From UBA2239 sp050177075 (GTDB taxonomy: Bacteria; Pseudomonadota; Gammaproteobacteria; Burkholderiales; UBA9220): DNA of 10,432 nucleotides. The notes under the pieces are model-generated. The model saw nothing but the letters and a program-made list of their open reading frames with translations. It was not told where the DNA came from and ran no database searches. This document shows, piece by piece, positions 1 to 4,849 of the stretch (its first letter is position 1; each line of letters starts with the position of its first letter). The DNA is taken from assembly GCA_050177075.1 (NCBI GenBank), contig JBFXHL010000089.1:1-10432 (forward strand), read 5' to 3'. The position numbers and the translations under genes were made by a program.

Positions 1-8
1 AAAGGCGG

Positions 9-30
9 AAAAACCGCCTGGAAACAGGCG
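9..30 (-). terminator. Possible rho-independent terminator, minus strand
   Basis: Read on the minus strand, CGCCTG (30-25) and CAGGCG (20-15) form a 6-bp stem closed by TTTC. The stem is followed by G and then five T (13-9). This fits an intrinsic terminator for leftward transcription, as a backup behind the tRNA terminator at 148-180. The right arm can also pair with the segment at 3-8 (see the finding on overlapping hairpins), so it could instead be a 5' leader structure of a gene lying left of the window. Confidence 0.45.
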
Positions 31-52
31 ATATGGGTTCCCAGCCAAGGCC

Positions 53-96
53 GAACAGGGTCGATTTGACGCGATGATGCCGAAAATCGACCGTTC
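53..96. repeat. Long imperfect inverted repeat
   Basis: GGTCGATTT (59-67) and AAATCGACC (84-92) are perfect 9-base complements around a 16-base loop. The flanks GAAC (53-56) and GTTC (93-96) extend the pairing by 4 bp if A57 and G58 bulge out. There is no T-tract on either side, so it is not an ordinary terminator. It lies in the gene-free stretch 1-196. It could be a member of a dispersed palindromic repeat family, a protein binding site or an RNA hairpin; the sequence alone does not decide. Confidence 0.5.
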
Positions 97-147
97 AGGG
101 ATGGGTTGGGGAGGTTGATCATGGATTTTTCAACGGCCTGTTAAGAC

Positions 148-180
148 AAAAAAGCAAAAAGCCCGACCGTCGGTCGGGCT
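148..180 (-). terminator. Rho-independent terminator of the tRNA genes
   Basis: On the minus strand a 9-bp perfect stem (AGCCCGACC at 160-168 pairing with GGTCGGGCT at 172-180, 3-base loop) is followed by a T-rich run (complement of the A-rich 148-159). It sits 17 bases beyond the 3' end of tRNA-fMet and is a textbook intrinsic terminator for leftward transcription of both tRNAs. Confidence 0.85.
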
Positions 181-196
181 AGATGCATGCTTGTGG

Positions 197-273
<77 letters not shown>

Positions 274-287
274 TCAGGAAGCTGAGA

Positions 288-315
288 ATTATACGCAAAT
301 CGGATGGCCTGTCAA
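288..315 (-). promoter_or_regulatory. Consensus sigma-70 promoter for tRNA-fMet
   Basis: Minus-strand TTGACA (315-310), a 16-base spacer, then TATAAT (293-288): both hexamers match the sigma-70 consensus perfectly. Transcription would begin near 281, only about 8 bases before the mature tRNA 5' end at 273. The initiator tRNA therefore need not depend on read-through from tRNA-Arg. Confidence 0.88.
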
Positions 316-322
316 GAATCAG

Positions 323-397
323 TGGCGCCCCCGACAGGAATCGAACCTGTAACTGGCCCTTAGGAGGGGCCCGTTATATCCATTTAACTACAGGGAC
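323..397 (-). tRNA. tRNA-Arg (anticodon CCT)
   Basis: This 75-base gene with encoded CCA (323-325) carries anticodon CCT at 364-362, within the loop CTCCTAA. It decodes AGG arginine codons, which are rare in a GC-rich genome that prefers CGN. The D-arm sequence GTTAAATGGATATAAC and the T arm (ACAGG, TTCGATT, CCTGT) match the bacterial Arg-CCT type. The acceptor stem GTCCCTG/CGGGGGC closes with two G:U wobbles (positions 2:71 and 6:67). Genes of this type are frequent phage integration sites, but no integrase or attachment duplication is visible beside this one. Confidence 0.95.
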
Positions 398-428
398 AGC
401 CGCCCGGCTTGGAGACGAGCGAGGCCTT

Positions 429-457
429 ATTTTACGCCATCCGGGCCAAGAGCGAAA
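429..457 (-). promoter_or_regulatory. Possible promoter for tRNA-Arg
   Basis: On the minus strand TAAAAT (434-429, five of six to the -10 consensus) lies 17 bases from TTTCGC (457-452, a weak -35). A GC-rich discriminator follows, and the start would fall some 20-25 bases before the tRNA 5' end. The -10 is credible; the -35 is poor. Confidence 0.4.
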
Positions 458-564
458 TCCACCGCCATCCCTTTAGGGCATGAGATGGAGTATCCTAAGA
501 CGTGTTCCCCAGGGTGTTCCCCTCATGGTAACCGCGAAGGTCGCCCTGCCTAACCGTAATCTGC

Positions 565-570
565 AAGGAG
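565..570 (+). promoter_or_regulatory. Ribosome binding site of the DksA-like gene
   Basis: AAGGAG sits 6 bases before the ATG at 577 and fixes that codon as the start. The rest of the spacer 398-564 shows no plus-strand promoter I can defend. A 9-base direct repeat (GTGTTCCCC at 502-510 and 514-522) is the only other structure seen in it. Confidence 0.8.
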
Positions 571-576
571 TTTTCC

Positions 577-972
577 ATGGCCCCACTTACCGCCCCCCAG
601 GCCGCACAGCTGAAAAAGCAGCTGCAACAGCAAAAAGCCGCGCTCTGGGAGGATATCCGCGCCGAACTGGAGCGTTCCGGCAACCAGAAGTTCGCTGACC
701 TGGCCGGGGAGGTGCGAGACCCGGGCGAGGAATCCGTGGCCGCCATGCTGGTGGATATCGATGCCGCCATCGTGGACCGCCAGGTGCGCGAAATCCGGGA
801 CATCGAGGACGCCCTGGCACGCATTGCCGACGGCGTTTATGGCGCCTGCACCGACTGCGGCGCGGATATCGGCGTCGACCGCCTCCTTGCCTATCCCACC
901 GCCCTGCGCTGCATCCGCTGCCAGGATCAGCACGAAAAAACTCACGGCGGCGAGGGCAAACCCACGCTCTAA
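577..972 (+). CDS. Short DksA/TraR-family zinc-finger transcription regulator
   Basis: The 131-residue protein has an N-terminal helical coiled-coil half (about 5-85, rich in Gln/Lys/Glu) and a C-terminal four-cysteine zinc finger (C91, C94, C112, C115) with the family pattern CTDCG...P-T-A-x-x-C-I-x-C. DksA-family proteins enter the secondary channel of RNA polymerase and tune promoters, often together with ppGpp. At 131 residues it is shorter than classical DksA (about 150). The coiled-coil tip reads DPGEES (48-53), where E. coli DksA has D-x-x-D-x-A, so the second acidic residue is Glu and the alanine is Ser. That makes it more likely a DksA paralogue than the housekeeping copy. A strong AAGGAG precedes the ATG. 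polX starts 8 bases after the stop, so the two are probably one operon. The family assignment is firm; the target promoters are unknown. Confidence 0.9.
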   Translation: MAPLTAPQAAQLKKQLQQQKAALWEDIRAELERSGNQKFADLAGEVRDPGEESVAAMLVDIDAAIVDRQVREIRDIEDALARIADGVYGACTDCGADIGVDRLLAYPTALRCIRCQDQHEKTHGGEGKPTL

Positions 973-980
973 ACCGCCCC

Positions 981-2705
981 ATGCCGGTCCACAACGCCGA
1001 CATCGCGGCGATTTTCGAGGAAATCGCCGACCTGCTGGAAATCGAGGCCGCTAATCCCTTCCGCATCCGCGCCTACCGCAACGCCGCCCGCGTGGTGACG
1101 GAGCAGGGGCGGGAAATGCGCAGCCTGGTGGAAAAAGGCGAGGACCTCACCCGCCTGCCCGCCATCGGCCACGATCTGGCCCTCAAGATCACCGAGATCG
1201 TCACCACCGGCCACTGCGGTTTTCTCGACCGGCTGCACCGGGAACTCCCGCCCGCCGTCACCGAACTGCTCCACATTCCCGGCCTGGGGCCGAAACGGGT
1301 ACGCGCCCTGTTCCAGGAGCTGCATGTCCAAACCCTGGCGGACCTCCTGGAGGCCGCGCGACAAGGCCGCATCCGCCACTTGCACGGTTTCGGCGAGATC
1401 ACGGAGCAGCACATCCTCCACGCCGTGGAGGCCCGCACGACGAAGAAAAAACGTTTCCGTACCGCCGTCGCGCGCCAATACGCCGAAGCCCTGGCGGCCT
1501 ACCTAGCCGCCTCTCCGCCCGTCGCCCGAGTGGAAATCGCCGGCAGTTTCCGCCGCCGCAAGGAGACCGTGGGGGATATCGACCTCCTCGCCGTCGCCGT
1601 GAACGGCGCCGCCGTCACCGCCCGCTTCACCGCCTACGACGAGGTGGCCGAGGTGCTTGCCGCCGGGGATACCCGCGCCAGCGCGCGCCTGCGCTGCGGC
1701 CTGCAAGTGGACCTGCGGGTGGTACCGTCCGAGAGCCTCGGCGCCGCCCTCCACTATTTCACCGGCAGCAAGGCCCACAACATCGCCGTGCGCCGCCTGG
1801 CCCAGGAGCAAGGCCTGAAAATCAACGAATACGGGGTCTTCCGCGGCAAGCAGCGGGTGGCGGGCGAGACGGAGGAGGCGCTCTATGCCGCCGTCGGCCT
1901 ACCCTACATTCCTCCCGAGTTGCGGGAGGACCGGGGCGAAATCGAGGCCGCCCGGGCGGGCCGCCTGCCCAGGCTGGTGGAACACGCCGACCTGCGGGGG
2001 GACCTCCATTGCCACACCCTTGCCAGCGATGGCCGCCACAGCCTGCGGGAAATGGCCGAGGCGGCACGGCAGCGGGGCTTGAGCTACCTGGCAGTCACCG
2101 ACCATGCCAGCCGTTCCGGCGTCCTCCACAGCCTCGACCCCGGCGCGCTGCTGCGCCAAATGGACGAAATCGACCGCCTCAACGCCGAGCTGACGGACAT
2201 CACCCTCCTCAAGGGGGCGGAGGTGGAAATCCTCGAGGACGGCAGCCTGGACCTGCCCGACACGCTCCTGGCGCGGCTCGACATCGTCATCGGCGCGGTG
2301 CACAGCCATTTCGCCCTTCCCCGCGCCAAGCAGACCGCGCGAGTGCTGAAGGCCCTGGACCACCCCACCATCACCCTCCTCGCCCACCCTTCCGCCCGCC
2401 TCCTTGGCGAGCGGGAGCCCATCGACGTGGACATGGCGCGCATCATCCGCCACGCCGGCGAGCGGGGCTGCTTCCTGGAGCTGGATTCCCAGCCCGCCCG
2501 CCTGGACCTGGATGACCGCCATTGCCGGATGGCGAAGGCCGAAGGGGTGCTGGTGAGCATCGATTCCGACGCCCACAGCCGGGAGGATTTCGCCAACCTC
2601 GACTACGGCATCGGCCAGGCCCGCCGCGGCTGGCTGGAAAAGGACGACGTGCTCAACACCCGCTCCCTCGCCGAGCTGCGCAAGCTGCTGGCGAAAACCC
2701 GCTGA
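981..2705 (+). CDS. polX: PolX: family X DNA polymerase with PHP exonuclease domain
   Basis: Bacterial PolX fills short gaps during base excision repair and carries a metal-dependent 3'-5' exonuclease. The 574 residues match the usual bacterial length (about 570). In order they show: an N-terminal helical DNA-binding part (1-90); helix-hairpin-helix motifs, including IPGLGPKRV (99-107); the nucleotidyltransferase core with GSF (188-190) and catalytic carboxylates D199 and D201 (GDIDLL) plus D244 (QVDLRV); the fingers/thumb region with FTGSKAHN (260-267); and a PHP domain from about 338. The PHP metal ligands are all visible: H343 and H345 (DLHCHT), D374/H375 (TDH), E414, H441/H443 (VHSH), H469 (AHP), D530/H532 (SDAH). 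Both activities therefore look intact. No clear Shine-Dalgarno precedes the ATG, 8 bases after the DksA-like stop, which suggests translational coupling. The N-terminus MPVHNADIA looks native for this family. Confidence 0.95.
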   Translation: MPVHNADIAAIFEEIADLLEIEAANPFRIRAYRNAARVVTEQGREMRSLVEKGEDLTRLPAIGHDLALKITEIVTTGHCGFLDRLHRELPPAVTELLHIPGLGPKRVRALFQELHVQTLADLLEAARQGRIRHLHGFGEITEQHILHAVEARTTKKKRFRTAVARQYAEALAAYLAASPPVARVEIAGSFRRRKETVGDIDLLAVAVNGAAVTARFTAYDEVAEVLAAGDTRASARLRCGLQVDLRVVPSESLGAALHYFTGSKAHNIAVRRLAQEQGLKINEYGVFRGKQRVAGETEEALYAAVGLPYIPPELREDRGEIEAARAGRLPRLVEHADLRGDLHCHTLASDGRHSLREMAEAARQRGLSYLAVTDHASRSGVLHSLDPGALLRQMDEIDRLNAELTDITLLKGAEVEILEDGSLDLPDTLLARLDIVIGAVHSHFALPRAKQTARVLKALDHPTITLLAHPSARLLGEREPIDVDMARIIRHAGERGCFLELDSQPARLDLDDRHCRMAKAEGVLVSIDSDAHSREDFANLDYGIGQARRGWLEKDDVLNTRSLAELRKLLAKTR

Positions 2706-2713
2706 CGGCGGCG

Positions 2714-2722
2714 TGGTAGAAT
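2714..2722 (+). promoter_or_regulatory. Possible extended -10 promoter for uup
   Basis: TGGTAGAAT contains an extended -10 (TG, one base, TAGAAT; five of six to consensus) in the 44-base gap between polX and uup. No -35 hexamer is seen at the expected distance, which would lie inside the end of polX. If used, transcription would start near 2729, about 20 bases before the ATG. Confidence 0.35.
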
Positions 2723-2749
2723 CCCGCCTTTCTTCCCACCGAACCGTCC

Positions 2750-4654
2750 ATGCCACTCGCCACCCTGGAAAACGCCTGCCTCGCCTTCGGTCACGTTGCC
2801 CTCCTCGACCACGCCGAGCTGGTGATCGAGTCCGGTGAGCGGGTGGGCCTCATCGGCCGCAACGGCACCGGCAAATCCAGCCTGCTGAAGATTCTTGCCG
2901 GCGAGGCCCATCTCGACGACGGCAAGGCATGGCGCGGTCCCGACGTGCGCGTCGGCTACGTCCCCCAGGAACCGGCCTTCACCCCAGGCCAGACGGTGTT
3001 CGACGCCGTGGCGGAGGGCACCGGCGAGGTGCGCCGCCTGCTGGTGGACTACCACGGCGTCGCCCATGCTCTGGGGGAGGCCGGCGCCGACACCGCCGCC
3101 CTGATGGAGCGCCTGCACCGCCTGCAGGAGGAACTGGAGGCCGCCGACGGCTGGAGCGTGAAAAACCGCGTCGACGTGGTCCTGAGCAAGCTCGGCCTGC
3201 CCCCCGACACCCTCGTGGACGATCTTTCCGGCGGCTGGAAGAAGCGCGTCGCCCTGGCCCGCGCCCTGGCGGGAGAGCCCGACCTGCTGCTCCTGGACGA
3301 GCCCACCAACCACCTGGACTTTGCCGCCATCGAATGGCTGGAAGACCTCCTGCGCGCCCATGCCGGCAGCGTGCTGTTCATCACCCACGACCGCCGTTTC
3401 CTCGACAACGTGGCCACCCGCATCGTCGAGCTGGACAGGGGGCGGCTGCTGTCCTACCCCGGCAGCTTCGCCGCCTACCGCCAGCGCAAGCAGGAGCAGC
3501 TGGCGGTGGAAGACACCGTCAACGCCAAGTTCGACAAATTCCTCGCCCAGGAAGAGGTGTGGATCCGCAAGGGCATCGAGGCCCGCCGCACCCGCAACGA
3601 GGGCCGAGTCCGCCGTCTGGAGGCCCTGCGCCGGGAACGGATGGCCCGCCGCGAGCGCCTGGGGGGCGTGAACCTGTCCCTGGACGAGGGGGAACGCTCC
3701 GGCAAGCTGGTGGCGGAACTGGTCAACGTGCGCAAGACCTTCGGCGACCGGACCGTCATCCGCGACTTCTCCACCCGCATCATGCGCGGCGACCGCATCG
3801 GCCTGCTGGGCCCCAACGGCGCGGGAAAAAGCACCCTCCTCAAGATCATCCTCGGCGAACTGGCGCCGGACGCCGGCACGGTGCGCTTGGGCACCAAGCT
3901 GGCGGTGGCCTACTTCGACCAATTCCGCGAACAGCTCGACCCCGAAGCCACCCTGGCCGACACCATCAATCCCGGCGCCGATTACGTCGAGATCGGTGGC
4001 GAGAAGAAGCACGTGGTGAGCTACCTGGGGGACTTCCTGTTCTCTCCCGCCCGGGCCCGCTCCCCGGTGAAGTCCCTCTCCGGCGGCGAGCGCAACCGCC
4101 TGCTGCTGGCCCGTCTCCTGGCCCGGCCCGCCAACGTGCTGGTGCTGGACGAACCCACCAACGACCTGGACATCGAAACCCTGGAAATGCTGGAGGAACT
4201 GCTGGAGAATTTCTCCGGCACCCTGTTCCTCGTCAGCCACGACCGGGAATTCCTCGACAACGTCGTCACCCAGGTGTTCGCCTTCGAGGGCGACGGTGTC
4301 ATTCGCGAGTATGCCGGTGGCTATGACGATTGGCTGCGTGCCCGCCCCAAACCGGCAGAAAAAGCGGTGGAGAAAAAAACACCGCCCCCAACCACCCATA
4401 TCCCCACAAAACCCGCCGCCAAGGCCAAGCTGAGCTACAAGGAAGGCAAGGAACTGGAGGCCCTCCCCGCCCGCATCGAAGCCCTGGAAAAAGAGCAAAA
4501 GGAAATCGGCGAGCGGCTGGCCGACGGCGAACTCTACCGTACCGACCCGGAACGGGTGAAAACGCTCCAGGCCCGCTACGCCATCCTCGACGAGGAACTC
4601 CTCGCCGCCCTCGCCCGCTGGGAAGAACTGGAAGCCAAGCAAGCGGTCTTATAG
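2750..4654 (+). CDS. uup: Uup-type ABC-F ATPase (ribosome/DNA-associated)
   Basis: This is a soluble tandem ABC ATPase of the ABC-F group, without membrane segments. ABC-F proteins act on the ribosome at the tRNA exit/P-site region; Uup is also linked to precise excision of transposons and to DNA binding. Cassette 1 has Walker A GRNGTGKS (36-43), signature LSGGW (159-163), Walker B ending DEPTNHLD (183-190) and H213. Cassette 2 has GPNGAGKST (354-362), LSGGE (443-447), DEPTNDLD (467-474) and H497. The charged linker between them (about 240-315) is the family's P-site tRNA interaction region. A Pro/Lys/Thr-rich tether (532-556) leads to the C-terminal coiled-coil domain (557-634), which marks Uup rather than EttA, YbiT or YheS. 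All catalytic residues are present. No good Shine-Dalgarno precedes the ATG and no terminator is evident after the stop. Confidence 0.93.
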   Translation: MPLATLENACLAFGHVALLDHAELVIESGERVGLIGRNGTGKSSLLKILAGEAHLDDGKAWRGPDVRVGYVPQEPAFTPGQTVFDAVAEGTGEVRRLLVDYHGVAHALGEAGADTAALMERLHRLQEELEAADGWSVKNRVDVVLSKLGLPPDTLVDDLSGGWKKRVALARALAGEPDLLLLDEPTNHLDFAAIEWLEDLLRAHAGSVLFITHDRRFLDNVATRIVELDRGRLLSYPGSFAAYRQRKQEQLAVEDTVNAKFDKFLAQEEVWIRKGIEARRTRNEGRVRRLEALRRERMARRERLGGVNLSLDEGERSGKLVAELVNVRKTFGDRTVIRDFSTRIMRGDRIGLLGPNGAGKSTLLKIILGELAPDAGTVRLGTKLAVAYFDQFREQLDPEATLADTINPGADYVEIGGEKKHVVSYLGDFLFSPARARSPVKSLSGGERNRLLLARLLARPANVLVLDEPTNDLDIETLEMLEELLENFSGTLFLVSHDREFLDNVVTQVFAFEGDGVIREYAGGYDDWLRARPKPAEKAVEKKTPPPTTHIPTKPAAKAKLSYKEGKELEALPARIEALEKEQKEIGERLADGELYRTDPERVKTLQARYAILDEELLAALARWEELEAKQAVL

Positions 4655-4838
4655 CAGAGTTTCCGCCTGACAAAGCCCGCGCGGCACGCAGCATTTAACA
4701 AAAATTATCATAATGTTACAAAAAACTCATGCCGGATGATATTGTCATACTCGCCCATCCACATGAATTTGCTGCGATTTCACTATATTTCTGTTAGCAT
4801 CCATACCCTAAACTGAAACATTTCTCTCGCTGCGGGCG
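4655..4838 (+). promoter_or_regulatory. AT-rich upstream region of the kinase gene
   Basis: Between uup and the kinase gene the base composition drops sharply to AT-rich, most clearly at about 4694-4820, in otherwise GC-rich DNA. It contains an 11-base palindrome, ATTATcATAAT (4704-4714), a partial echo of one arm at 4736-4743, and a candidate -10 TATATT (4784-4789, in the context CACTATATT). No -35 of quality lies 16-18 bases upstream, so an alternative sigma factor or an activator is possible. This is the likely promoter and operator region of the kinase gene; exact elements are not resolved. Confidence 0.5.
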
Positions 4839-4844
4839 AAGGAG
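4839..4844 (+). promoter_or_regulatory. Ribosome binding site deciding a TTG start
   Basis: AAGGAG is followed by CA and then two TTG codons in a row (4847 and 4850). The first leaves only 2 bases of spacing, the second 5 bases, so 4850 is the better start. No in-frame ATG or GTG lies near. Confidence 0.7.
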
Positions 4845-4849
4845 CATTG

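Noticed and set aside
323..397. tRNA-Arg as an integration site for a mobile element
   Set aside because: Genes of this type often serve as attachment sites, but there is no integrase gene, no duplicated tRNA 3' end and no foreign-looking block next to it in this window.
2929..4326. Plus-strand open frame (465 codons) inside uup in another frame
   Set aside because: The product is dominated by Arg, Pro and Gly, as expected from out-of-frame reading of GC-rich codons, and the uup frame explains the region.
2603..4642. Long minus-strand open frame (679 codons) opposite uup
   Set aside because: It covers a gene with complete ABC-F motifs on the plus strand. Its own product is low-complexity Gly/Ala/Val/Gln-rich sequence without a recognisable domain, a typical shadow frame in GC-rich DNA.
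4655..4700. Terminator after uup
   Set aside because: The GC-rich stretch after the stop gives only very short stems and no T-tract follows, so an intrinsic terminator is not supported.
4743..4789. Sigma-54 promoter before the kinase gene
   Set aside because: TTGCT is present near 4769-4773, but there is no GG at the required distance upstream, so the -24/-12 pattern fails.
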